55,226 nucleotides of DNA from Methanocellales archaeon (GTDB taxonomy: Archaea > Halobacteriota > UBA148). The position numbers were made by a program, and so were the translations under genes. This document shows positions 1-7,542 of the stretch, piece after piece. The notes under the pieces are model-generated. The model did not search any database. It was not told where the DNA came from and saw nothing but the letters and a program-made list of their open reading frames with translations. Every line of letters starts with the position of its first letter. The stretch's first letter is position 1. Where the stretch lies: assembly GCA_030019435.1 (NCBI GenBank), contig JASEEV010000007.1, positions 1 to 55,226 on the forward strand, written 5' to 3'.

Positions 1-91
1 ACAAATTGCAATGGGATAGACGCATTGGCAATAAAGCACATCAAATCTCATCTGGTTACGAGTGAAGCGAACCGCATACACCGTGTTAGGC
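1..91 (-). repeat. Partial attC-like element (left half)
   Basis: On the minus strand this begins with GCCTAAC, followed by a CGG..TATGCGGTTCGCTTCACTCG block. That block matches the left arm of the better elements at 5679-5757 and 27089-27176. It lies just 3' of the 125-codon membrane protein gene, the same gene-then-site order seen at the other copies. No matching right arm or GTTRRRY box is visible before the window edge, so it is either cut by the edge or decayed. Confidence 0.35.
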
Positions 92-123
92 GAGAGTGCG
101 AACGAAGGGTTCAATTTACCGGT

Positions 124-501
124 TTAAGTAAAAACTGTGTAAAGCACCCAGATTGCGATCACTGCCCAAATTAATGTTACCAACCAAACTTTGGGAGACA
201 TGCCTACCTCTACTACCTCTTCACTCATTTTAAGCAGAGTTTTTGAATACGGAATTAAGGTCAGTCCCATTATAATTGCTGTAAACAACATCACAGCAGC
301 TACTTGTACTATGCTCAAGCTGGCAAGAACGTAGTATCCGACGATCACCGCTAATATCAGATAAACTATCATTGTCAATGTGCTTTCTTTAAACATCGCT
401 TCAGGCAATTTCATCCAGGGTTTAGGGTTAACAACATAAACCAGTAGCTTTACTAGGACCAAGATTGCAAAGATGGTTGCTAAAATCTCTATTGGCGTCA
501 T
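124..501 (-). CDS. Small four-helix membrane protein of unknown function
   Basis: The 125-residue product has about four hydrophobic segments (near residues 5-25, 42-60, 63-82 and 105-123) and a short charged loop containing KMSEEVVEVG. No family is recognised. A strong ribosome binding site (AGGAGGTG) lies 5 bases before the ATG and overlaps the end of argJ, so the gene is probably translated from the argC-CBS-argJ transcript as its last cistron. An attC-like half site follows it directly. It could therefore be a captured cassette gene rather than an arginine gene. Confidence 0.7.
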   Translation of the reverse strand: MTPIEILATIFAILVLVKLLVYVVNPKPWMKLPEAMFKESTLTMIVYLILAVIVGYYVLASLSIVQVAAVMLFTAIIMGLTLIPYSKTLLKMSEEVVEVGMSPKVWLVTLIWAVIAIWVLYTVFT

Positions 502-515
502 TTTTCACCTCCTTT

Positions 516-1673
516 CTACATATATTTGGCGTTGATCCTAACATAATCATACGTGAGATCGCAGCCCCAGGCTGTTGCCTCATGCTCTCCAAGTCCCAAG
601 TCCGCGGTGATGATAAGCTCATCGCTACTCATGATCTTCTTTGCCTCCTTGCTGTGATCAAGGATATTTCCATCTCTGACCAATGTTACCGTATTGGTGC
701 CGTCTGAGAACGCAAGCGTTATTTTATCTGGATCGAGATCTGCAGAAGAATTGCCCATCGCCGCTATGATACGTCCCCAGTTTGGATCCTCGCCGAAGAC
801 GGCAGCTTTGACCAATGGCGATCTTGCGATTGCTCTTGCCGCCTTTTTTGCATCTTCCGCAGATTTGGCACCGGTGACCTTTATCGTGATAAGCTTTGTT
901 GCCCCCTCGCCATCTCTTGCGATCATCTTCGCTAGTTCCATGCAAACGAAATCCAAGCCCTCTTGGAATCTTTCTTCAGATATTTTACTATCGCCGGTCG
1001 CTGTCAGGAGAGCCATATCATTCGTGCTCGTGTCGCCATCTATGACGAGCATGTTAAAGCTCTTATTTACCGATTTTCTCAGGCATTTGTGCAATGATTC
1101 TGTTGGCAGCAAGGCATCGGTGTAGATGAACGAAAGCATCGTTGCCATGTCTGGTGCGATCATGCCAGAGCCTTTTGCGATGCCGCCAATGCGGACATCG
1201 TCGATCTCTATGGCGATTTGTTTCGGTACCGTATCGGTCGTCATGATTGCCATGGCGGCGGCCATACTTCCGCTTGGATCTGACCTCAGATTGTCTACGA
1301 CCTTGCCTATGCGATTCTTGATCCAATCCATATCGACCGGACGTCCGATAATGCCCGTGGAGGCCACTCCTACGGACTTGGGATCAATGCCAAAGGCGTC
1401 TGCAACGAGCTGAGTCATCTTTTCTGCATCCCTAAGCCCTTTTCCACCGGTGAAGGCATTTGCGCTACCACTGTAGGCGATGATTGCATTCATGAAACCT
1501 GACTTTAGATGCTGGCTGGTGATTAGAACAGGGGCGGCTTTTATCTTGTTTTTTGTAAATACGCCAGCAGCGTTACCTTCTCCCACTATAATCGCAAGAC
1601 CCTTTTTGCCCTCTTTTATGCCGTATGCCCTAACGCCAGAGACGGCGCATACTCCTCCGCTCAGAAGCTTCAT
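516..1673 (-). CDS. argJ: Bifunctional ornithine acetyltransferase / N-acetylglutamate synthase
   Basis: ArgJ moves the acetyl group from N-acetylornithine to glutamate in the cyclic arginine pathway. In some lineages it also makes N-acetylglutamate from acetyl-CoA. The precursor self-cleaves into alpha and beta chains before a threonine nucleophile. Here the site is GSGMIAPDMA/TML with the threonine at residue 178. At 385 residues it has normal full length, and the C-terminal region has the usual ATAWGCDLTYDYVRINAKYM-like ending. It overlaps the stop of the upstream CBS gene by 4 bases and lies in the argC operon. Confidence 0.95.
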   Translation of the reverse strand: MKLLSGGVCAVSGVRAYGIKEGKKGLAIIVGEGNAAGVFTKNKIKAAPVLITSQHLKSGFMNAIIAYSGSANAFTGGKGLRDAEKMTQLVADAFGIDPKSVGVASTGIIGRPVDMDWIKNRIGKVVDNLRSDPSGSMAAAMAIMTTDTVPKQIAIEIDDVRIGGIAKGSGMIAPDMATMLSFIYTDALLPTESLHKCLRKSVNKSFNMLVIDGDTSTNDMALLTATGDSKISEERFQEGLDFVCMELAKMIARDGEGATKLITIKVTGAKSAEDAKKAARAIARSPLVKAAVFGEDPNWGRIIAAMGNSSADLDPDKITLAFSDGTNTVTLVRDGNILDHSKEAKKIMSSDELIITADLGLGEHEATAWGCDLTYDYVRINAKYM

Positions 1674-2140
1674 TTTTTACCTCCGAGGCTGGCTATGATA
1701 TCTCCCCTGGTGACGATTCCGACCAATTTGTCATCTTCTACGACCGGAAGTCTATTAACACCGCGTTTGGTCATCATCTCCGCCGCTCTTTCAATGCCAT
1801 CATCAGATGAGATCGTGTACACCCGCTTGGTCATGATATCCCGAGCGGGCATGTTACCTATATCCTCTAGCGCTTTTTTCGTCTCAGCCCATCCCACCAG
1901 CTCACGTATGGGCACCTCGATGAGCTCCAACGGACTTGGCAGCCAGAGTTCTCTGGAATATTTTGGGGTGCGTAGAAGGCGAAGGATATCGCTCTCGGTG
2001 ATGATGCCAATGACCCTCTTGCGCTCCACCACAGGTATGCCGCTTATGTTGTTCTTCCTCAGCCTTTTTGCGACAGTGCTGACTGTATCGGTGGGAGCGC
2101 AGACCACTACCTTTTTGTTCATCACCTCTCTGATCTTCAT
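1670..2140 (-). CDS. Tandem CBS-domain protein
   Basis: The protein consists of two CBS motifs of about 60 residues each: MKIREVMNKKVVVCAPTDTV onward, and a second that starts at ARDIMTKRVYTISSDDGIER. Both carry the usual GI(V/I)T-S/RGDI endings. CBS pairs bind adenine nucleotides or SAM and act as energy sensors; the partner is unknown. I start it at the ATG at 2140 rather than the track's 2170, because that clears the argC stop and begins exactly at the domain. Its position between argC and argJ suggests co-regulation with arginine synthesis, which is an inference. Confidence 0.85.
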   Translation of the reverse strand: MKIREVMNKKVVVCAPTDTVSTVAKRLRKNNISGIPVVERKRVIGIITESDILRLLRTPKYSRELWLPSPLELIEVPIRELVGWAETKKALEDIGNMPARDIMTKRVYTISSDDGIERAAEMMTKRGVNRLPVVEDDKLVGIVTRGDIIASLGGKK

Positions 2141-2145
2141 GATTC

Positions 2146-3153
2146 TCACGGTGCCATCCCAGGTGCCCATAGTCCGCTTTTCTCACCCAGCCCAAACATC
2201 AGGTTCATGTTCTGGATAGCTTGGCCGGATGCACCTTTCACCATGTTATCTATTGCGGAGATCACCACGACCCTATCCCCTTCCACGTCAAAGCAGCCGA
2301 TATCACAGAAATTGGAGCCTCGGACGGCGCTCAGTGATGGCATCGTCTCCAGAATCCTCATGAATGGCTCGCTCGCATACATGTCCTCGTAGAGCTCTAA
2401 TGCATCTTCGCTTGTCAGCGTCTCTTTCACAAAGATGTGCGCCGTCGTCAAGATTCCTCGCACAGAGGGAATTATGTGCGGCGTGAAGTGAATCTTGCAC
2501 TTGCCCAACAGCGCTAGCTCCTGCTTGATCTCAGGTAGATGTCGATGCGTGGTTACCTCGTACGGCGCGACATTTTCTGCCACATTCGGATAATGCGTCA
2601 CATCAGAGGGCATCATACCAGCACCGGAGATGCCCGTCTTTGAATCGAACACGATCCGTTCTGCTTTGGCTGCCTTTACCAAAGGGGCAGCTGCTAATAT
2701 TGCCCCAGTGGGAAAGCATCCCGGGTTTGCCACTAGATCGGATCGTTTGATCTCCGCTCTATGAAGCTCTGGCAGACCGTATGTCGCCTTCCTAGCTTGA
2801 TCGGTGTGAGTCGTCTCATATGTGGACTCATAGATCGCAGGAGCTAATCTGTAATCAGCACTCAGATCGACGACCTTGACGTTCTGTGCCAGCAAGTCTG
2901 GGACGTAGCCCATCGCAGCCTTATGTGGTACTGCCGTAAAAACGACATCGGAGCGTTTCGCAACTTCGCTTGTGGGAAGGTCCTCAAAAGACAAATCAGA
3001 TATCGCCGAGAGATGGGGGTGCACCACACCGATGGACTTGCCTTTGAACTTGCGCGACGTTACTGCCACTATTTCCGCATTAGGATGATTTGCTAACAGG
3101 CGAAGCAATTCCCCACCGGTATAACCTGATCCACCGATGATCCCGACTTTCAT
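2146..3153 (-). CDS. argC: N-acetyl-gamma-glutamyl-phosphate reductase
   Basis: ArgC reduces N-acetylglutamyl-5-phosphate to the semialdehyde with NADPH, the third step of arginine synthesis. The Rossmann motif GIIGGSGYTGGELLRLL is at the N-terminus and the catalytic cysteine sits in LVANPGCFPTGA. A GTG start at 3162 is possible, but ATG at 3153 begins directly at the nucleotide-binding fold and suits a TATA box centred near 3176. It is the first gene of the argC-CBS-argJ operon and is divergent from the DHH nuclease gene. Confidence 0.95.
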   Translation of the reverse strand: MKVGIIGGSGYTGGELLRLLANHPNAEIVAVTSRKFKGKSIGVVHPHLSAISDLSFEDLPTSEVAKRSDVVFTAVPHKAAMGYVPDLLAQNVKVVDLSADYRLAPAIYESTYETTHTDQARKATYGLPELHRAEIKRSDLVANPGCFPTGAILAAAPLVKAAKAERIVFDSKTGISGAGMMPSDVTHYPNVAENVAPYEVTTHRHLPEIKQELALLGKCKIHFTPHIIPSVRGILTTAHIFVKETLTSEDALELYEDMYASEPFMRILETMPSLSAVRGSNFCDIGCFDVEGDRVVVISAIDNMVKGASGQAIQNMNLMFGLGEKSGLWAPGMAP

Positions 3154-3171
3154 ATGTATCACTTATACCAA

Positions 3172-3181
3172 CAATATAAAA
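3172..3181. promoter_or_regulatory. TATA element between argC and DHH nuclease genes
   Basis: CAATATAAAA lies in the short gap between two divergent genes. Read rightward, the expected start of transcription about 25 bases downstream is near 3202. That rules out the first ORF-track start at 3183 and favours ATG 3237 for the nuclease. Read leftward (TTTATATTG), it could also serve argC. Confidence 0.55.
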
Positions 3182-3236
3182 GATGTTTCGTTTTTGGCAG
3201 CAAAACTTATTGCGCATTTCGATAGATAAAGTTGTA

Positions 3237-4613
3237 ATGCACCCACTATTCGAGAAAGCAGATGAATGTGCAAGACAGATCAAAGGACACACGTGTGCCG
3301 TTATAATCTCACACATCGATGCCGATGGCTTGAGTTCGGCAGGGATCATGTGCAAAGCCCTAGAACGAGATGGGATGGAGTATGAGACAAGATTTTTGAA
3401 GAAACTGGATTTGGCGGCGCTTGAGGACATAGCGAATCTCAACAAGATGACCATCTTCACAGATCTCGGCTCTACGATGATAGACCAGATCAATGCGCTT
3501 GGCATGGATGCCATCGTTGCCGATCATCACCAGCCAAAGAAAATTCCACATAAACATCACCTCAACCCTCACTTATTTGGCATCGATGGCGCTAACGAAC
3601 TAAGCGGCTCTGGAGCGGCCTACTTGATCGCCAGAAAGATGGGACCCAATCGGGATTTGGCGGACTTAGCGATCGTAGGCGCGGTTGGGGACATGCAAGA
3701 CAGGAGAGAGGGAAGATTGATCAGCATGAATCGCCAAATTCTGGAGGAGGGCATTGATGTTGGCGTTCTATCATTTGAGATTGATATTCGGCTTTTCGGA
3801 CGTCAGACCAGACCGATCTACAAACTGCTGGAGTATTGTGTAGATCCATACATACCCGGCATCACCGGTGATGAGGAAGGCTGCATCAAATTTCTGCGCA
3901 ACCTGGGGGTTCGTCTAAAGGACGAGGATTGGCGCAGATGGATCGATCTACATAAGGAGGAAAAACAACTGATCGTTTCCGAGATGATGCAACTATGTTT
4001 AACGAGCGGAATACCTGCACATAAGGTGCAGCACCTGGTAGGCGAGGTATATACGCTGCTGAAAGAGGAGAAGGGGACGGAGCTAAGGGATGCATCAGAA
4101 TACTCCACGTTACTAAATGCTACAGCACGCTACGATCATGCAGATGTCGGGCTTGCGGTTTGCATGGGGGATCGGGGACTGGTATATGCACACGCACGCA
4201 GCTTACTGGCTCAGCACAGACAGAACTTGATGGAAGGGCTGAAGCTAGTCAAGGAGCAGGGGGTCATAGCACTCCAAAATCTCCAATATTTCCATGCAGG
4301 GGATAGCATACGTGAGACGATCGTTGGGATTGTTGCAGGAATGAGCGCCAGTATGGGAGAGATAAACCGAGATCTCCCCATAATCGCGTTTGCCGATTCT
4401 GAGGAGGGCATAAAGGTATCCGCCCGGGGAACACAAGACCTAATCCAACAAGGACTGAACCTAGCGGTCGCACTCAATGAGTCCGCTAAAGAGGTAGGAG
4501 GCGTTGGGGGAGGACATGACATAGCAGCAGGGGCGACGATTCCTAGGGGATGCGAGGAGGAGTTTTTGTCCATCTTAGATGCGAAGATCGGCGCACAGTT
4601 AAAAAGGCGTTGA
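3237..4613 (+). CDS. DHH-family RecJ-like single-strand exonuclease
   Basis: Archaeal RecJ/GAN-type phosphoesterase acting on single-stranded DNA or RNA, often tied to replication through the Cdc45-related fold. Visible motifs are SHIDADGLSSAG, FTDLGST, VADHHQPKK (the DHH signature), GAVGDMQDRREG, and a DHHA1 C-terminus ending in GGVGGGHDIAAGATIP. These metal and substrate residues are all intact. Start chosen from the TATA position; an earlier ATG at 3183 would precede the likely transcript start. About 458 residues, normal for the family. Confidence 0.9.
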   Translation: MHPLFEKADECARQIKGHTCAVIISHIDADGLSSAGIMCKALERDGMEYETRFLKKLDLAALEDIANLNKMTIFTDLGSTMIDQINALGMDAIVADHHQPKKIPHKHHLNPHLFGIDGANELSGSGAAYLIARKMGPNRDLADLAIVGAVGDMQDRREGRLISMNRQILEEGIDVGVLSFEIDIRLFGRQTRPIYKLLEYCVDPYIPGITGDEEGCIKFLRNLGVRLKDEDWRRWIDLHKEEKQLIVSEMMQLCLTSGIPAHKVQHLVGEVYTLLKEEKGTELRDASEYSTLLNATARYDHADVGLAVCMGDRGLVYAHARSLLAQHRQNLMEGLKLVKEQGVIALQNLQYFHAGDSIRETIVGIVAGMSASMGEINRDLPIIAFADSEEGIKVSARGTQDLIQQGLNLAVALNESAKEVGGVGGGHDIAAGATIPRGCEEEFLSILDAKIGAQLKRR

Positions 4614-4631
4614 TGGTTTTGCGAAACAAAG

Positions 4632-5163
4632 CTATTCCAGCTTTTCCTTCCAATCTCCTTTGATATATACGGAAGCTGCCATGGCAGCCATAGCGCCCTC
4701 TCCAACCGCGGTGACTATCTGCATCCCACCACAGGTGCAGTCTCCAGCTGCAAACACGCCCTCTATGTTTGTCCTCTGATGGTCGTCAACCTTTATACAA
4801 CCCCTCTCATCCAGCTCTATGCCTACCTTTTCCATTATCTGTGTCAGTGGAACTGCGCCCAAAGAGATGAAGATGCCATCGATGGGGATTTCTCGCTCCT
4901 CGCCACCATCAAATTCGATGATCTTTATTGCCTTGACCAGGGTATCTCCTTCAATTGCTTCAACGCTTGCGTTTAAAATCTGGACATTCGTCCTCTCTAC
5001 AAGTCTTTTTCTCACTATCTCTGCGATCTCCAACTCTTTTTCGTTCGAAATCAGTATCACTCTGCTCGCAAGGTCTGCTAGTAGTAGGGCTTCTCCCGCC
5101 GCCTCATCTCCAGATCCCACCACCGCCACGATTTTGTCTGCGTGATGTCTGAGCTGCTTGACC
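4632..5163 (-). pseudogene. trxB: Truncated thioredoxin reductase (C-terminal half)
   Basis: The frame retains the NAD-binding motif VVGSGDEAAGEALLLADLA and the C-terminal FAD motif GVFAAGDCTCGGMQIVTAVGEGA of TrxB-like flavoproteins. The N-terminal FAD domain and the redox CxxC are missing. The reading frame continues upstream as ALEVKQLRHHADKIVAVVG until it runs into the IS200 tnpA gene, so the 5' half was lost at that junction. An ATG or GTG could still drive a 165-residue fragment, but it could not work as a thioredoxin reductase. Confidence 0.85.
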
Positions 5164-5547
5164 TCTAACGTAGTTGGTTGTTGTCTCTAGGTCTGTGTCT
5201 CCAATGCTCCTATAGAATTTGCCAGGGCTCCAGAGATGTCCTTTCGGATATCTGAGCCTATAATCTGGCTTCCTTCTGAAAAGCTCATATGCAGAGGCAC
5301 CCTTCAAAAGGTTGAATGCCTTTGAGATACTCATCGTTGTGGGAATTTCAACGATGACATGGATGTGATCTGGCATCACGCTGAGTTCTGATATGGATAT
5401 GTTGTGTCTCTCTGCTACCTTTCTGAGCGTTTCCTCGCAAAGCTTTTTATTCTCCTCCCTCCTAAACATCTTATATCGGTACTTTGGACACCACTCAAAG
5501 TGGTAGATACTTTGTCCAATTCGATGGCTTCCGCTAACTAAATCCAT
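5104..5547 (-). mobile_element. tnpA: IS200/IS605-type Y1 transposase TnpA
   Basis: Single-domain HUH transposase that cuts and rejoins single-stranded IS ends. The HUH motif is PDHIHVIVEIP and the catalytic tyrosine sits in TTTNYVRGQ. The last ~20 residues (AAQTSRRQNRGGGG) are an out-of-frame reading of trxB, so the original C-terminus and right end were probably lost or replaced at about 5160. No TnpB gene is attached. The start at 5547 follows the left-end hairpin closely, as in the family. Confidence 0.9.
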
Positions 5548-5559
5548 AGTAGACCTCCT

Positions 5560-5580
5560 GGGCAGGCATACTGCCTGCCC
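5560..5580. repeat. IS200-type left-end hairpin
   Basis: GGGCAGG-CATACTG-CCTGCCC is a perfect 7-bp stem just upstream of tnpA. This matches the subterminal hairpins that IS200/IS605 transposases recognise. No clear matching right-end hairpin is seen at 5150-5170, consistent with a damaged copy. Confidence 0.65.
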
Positions 5581-5678
5581 AATGGAGTATCACTTTTTAG
5601 CAAAAATAGTTTAATGTGCGAGCAATTCATCTGCCGACCTGAAGGTCGGAAATTTCTTGCTCAGACGTTTAAGATTGT

Positions 5679-5757
5679 GTATAACGTTTGCGGGTATATG
5701 AAGTTGCCAAGGGCAATTTGGGCGAGCGTAAGCGAAGCCGTATATCCGCTGTTATAC
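5679..5757 (-). repeat. attC-like palindromic element B
   Basis: On the minus strand the element starts GTATAAC and ends GTTATAC, which are exact complements and sit where integron R'' and R' boxes would be. Inside are imperfect arms GCGGATATACGG and CATATACCCGC and a core CTTCGCTTACGCTCGCCCAAATT shared with the copies at 27089 and 28124. It is 79 nt long and lies directly 3' of the 66-codon membrane gene, reading in the same direction. Confidence 0.6.
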
Positions 5758-5795
5758 GCAGCGAACGAAGTGAGCGTAGTCGGCAAAGGGGGCGC

Positions 5796-5996
5796 TTATT
5801 TCCCAAGTGCTTTATATGCTGGTTTTATTGCAGCTAGTACAGCCAAAAGGATAAAAGCCCACCAGTATGGCAAAATCCGTACTGAAAAATAGGCTCCTAT
5901 TGGCAGCCCAACGCAAAACACACTTAGTTTTATTAACTGTACATCAACCCAGCCTAAATTTTTTACTTTTGAATCCGCCCAAGTTCCAAAACTCAT
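5796..5996 (-). CDS. Small membrane protein of unknown function
   Basis: The 66-residue product has two hydrophobic segments (about residues 22-40 and 43-60). It has a strong Shine-Dalgarno sequence (AGGAGGTG) 6-7 bases before the ATG, which supports real translation. No family is recognised. It follows the LsrF-like aldolase gene on the same strand with a 62-base gap and is followed directly by attC-like element B. It could be a captured cassette or a last operon gene. Confidence 0.65.
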   Translation of the reverse strand: MSFGTWADSKVKNLGWVDVQLIKLSVFCVGLPIGAYFSVRILPYWWAFILLAVLAAIKPAYKALGK

Positions 5997-6058
5997 ATTT
6001 TTACACCTCCTTTATGTTTATTTAAATTCGACCCTATCCAGTCGTTACATGCGCATTA

Positions 6059-6859
6059 CTACTGTTTGCCTTTTTTAATGCTGCTGAACAACTCCTGGGC
6101 TTCTTTCGGAGTGGCATTTTCATGAATGATGGCGCGAATGGCTCTGATCATCGCCACCGGGTAATCACTTTGCCATATGTTTCTTCCTAAATTTACGCCT
6201 ATGGCGCCTTTCTGGATGCCGTCATGAACAAACTCGAAGACATCAAGCTCAGACTCTACTTTGGGTCCACCTGCGATAACTACTGGTACGGGACAACCCC
6301 TTACGACCTTTTCAAAACCTTCTTTGCAATAGTACGTTTTTACCACCCGTGCGCCCAACTCGGCAGCAATCCTGCAGCATAAAGCAAGATACCGTGCCTC
6401 GCGCTTCTCCAACTCCGCTCCGACGGCCGTAACTGCCATCACTGGAATGTCATACTCCTCGCACTCGTTGACAAGGTTCGATAGGTTTAACAACGACTCG
6501 TGCTCGTGTTCGCTGCCCACAAAGATGGAGAGGGATACTGCACTGGCATTAAGCCGGATGACTTCTCTCACAGAGGTGGTGATCCCCTCGTGAGATAGTT
6601 CCTCTTTTCTAGCCATGCTCGTACCGCCGGAGACCCTGAGGATGATTGGTTTGGTTTTGATGGGGTCCACGCAGGAACGCAGTACTCCTCTCGTGAGCAT
6701 GATCGCATCTGCGTAAGGGAGAAGAGGCTCAATGGTCTTACCCGGCTCCTCCAATTTGCGCGTGGGGCCCTGGAAGTACCCGTGATCTATGGGCAAGAAT
6801 AGGGCTCTACCATCGGATTGAATCAGCTGCGAAAGCCTGTTTTTCATCCCCCAATCCAT
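6059..6859 (-). CDS. LsrF-like class I (DhnA-type) aldolase/thiolase
   Basis: The product is a TIM-barrel Schiff-base enzyme very like LsrF, the 3-hydroxy-5-phosphonooxypentane-2,4-dione thiolase of AI-2 breakdown. It has LDWGM-type opening MDWGMKNRLS, DHGYFQGPT, the lysine in VVKTYYCKEGFEKVV, and a C-terminal phosphate site GVNLGRNIWQSDYPVAM. Archaeal relatives include class I fructose-bisphosphate aldolase and ADH synthase, so the true substrate is uncertain; no other lsr gene is nearby. AAGGAGGCG precedes the ATG. 266 residues, normal length. Confidence 0.8.
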   Translation of the reverse strand: MDWGMKNRLSQLIQSDGRALFLPIDHGYFQGPTRKLEEPGKTIEPLLPYADAIMLTRGVLRSCVDPIKTKPIILRVSGGTSMARKEELSHEGITTSVREVIRLNASAVSLSIFVGSEHEHESLLNLSNLVNECEEYDIPVMAVTAVGAELEKREARYLALCCRIAAELGARVVKTYYCKEGFEKVVRGCPVPVVIAGGPKVESELDVFEFVHDGIQKGAIGVNLGRNIWQSDYPVAMIRAIRAIIHENATPKEAQELFSSIKKGKQ

Positions 6860-6875
6860 ATTCCACGCCTCCTTT

Positions 6876-7088
6876 TTATTTTTTAGGTCTGACGATTAAA
6901 TAGCCTTTTTCCATCAGCCAATGATGAAATTGCCATGTGGTGAATCTACAATGATTTTTACAAGTTTGTCTTATTTTTTGATATTCTTCAGAATCTCGTT
7001 TTTGAGCGTTCAAATCTAACTGTACTGGACATTTCACATCGTTACAAAATTCTCTCTGTTTATAATCCACATACCCAACGATTGACAT
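6876..7088 (-). CDS. Small cysteine-rich protein of unknown function
   Basis: The 70-residue product has CNDVKC and CKNHC pairs plus several histidines near WQFHHWLMEKGY. This spacing suggests a small zinc or iron-sulfur site with a helical C-terminus. It is not named from memory, though it looks conserved rather than random. It sits 16 bases upstream of the LsrF-like gene on the same strand, so the two are probably one operon and perhaps functionally linked. Confidence 0.65.
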   Translation of the reverse strand: MSIVGYVDYKQREFCNDVKCPVQLDLNAQKRDSEEYQKIRQTCKNHCRFTTWQFHHWLMEKGYLIVRPKK

Positions 7089-7222
7089 GATACACGATAA
7101 GTATTCTTGATTCCGATATTTAAAGATAGCTTTGCTAGTTTTCCGATATTTATGGCTCTCGGGAATGATCAGTGAGCTCTCATCGAGTGATGTTGCTTGT
7201 AGTACGACTTTTCTATGGAAAA

Positions 7223-7503
7223 TGCGGGGGGCAGGATTTGAACCCGCGAACTCCTACGAGAATAGATCTTGAGTCTATCGCCTCCAGTCCAACCGAGGAG
7301 AAACTACGTTTCTCCTTCGAACCTCTTTCTCTCCAAAGGGGCTCCGCCCCCTCTTGACACCCCAAGGTTCAAAGGGACAGAAACCTTTAGGTTTCTGAAC
7401 CCAGGAAATCTTCGATTTCCGTGGATGGAATCCCTTGCTGGGTTTCGAAAGGGTGAAGCCCTTCGCGAAGAAAGGTTGTTTGACCAGACTTGGCAACCCC
7501 CGC
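7223..7503 (-). tRNA. tRNA-Leu (CAA) with a ~195-nt insertion in the D-arm
   Basis: The minus strand has acceptor arms GCGGGGG / CCCCCGC, discriminator A and no encoded CCA. The anticodon loop is ATAGA-CTCAAGA-TCTAT (anticodon CAA). A leucine-type variable arm and the T-arm GCGGG-TTCAAAT-CCTGC follow. The gene is 281 nt instead of about 85. The extra sequence lies between GCCAAGTCTGGTC and GACTGGAGGC, inside the D-arm, not at the usual 37/38 intron site. Flanks TCTGGTC-AAA-CAACC and GGTTG-GACTGGA can pair, which may mark the splice structure. It might also be a disrupted gene. Confidence 0.8.
7290..7481. repeat. Hairpin array inside tRNA-Leu
   Basis: The insertion is a string of short perfect stems: GAGAAAC-TAC-GTTTCTC, GGGGC-TCC-GCCCC, AGAAACC-TTTA-GGTTTCT, GGAAATC-TTC-GATTTCC and CTTCGCGAAG. 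Most loops are of the C-UNC-G kind. The 13-mer GGTTCAAAGGGAC at 7366 recurs in the array at 51667-51849. ORFs called across it are low-complexity shadows. Confidence 0.7.
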
Positions 7504-7542
7504 TTTTGCTGATATAACATACCATCTTTCTTTATTTGAAGG

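Noticed and set aside
5614-5892. 92-codon plus-strand ORF over attC-like element B
   Set aside because: It runs across the palindrome and antisense to the 66-codon gene, which has a strong ribosome binding site.
7269-7525. Three ORFs of 73-82 codons on both strands across the tRNA-Leu insertion
   Set aside because: They arise because the hairpins are palindromic and lack stops; no ribosome binding sites and no family resemblance, and they overlap tRNA exons.
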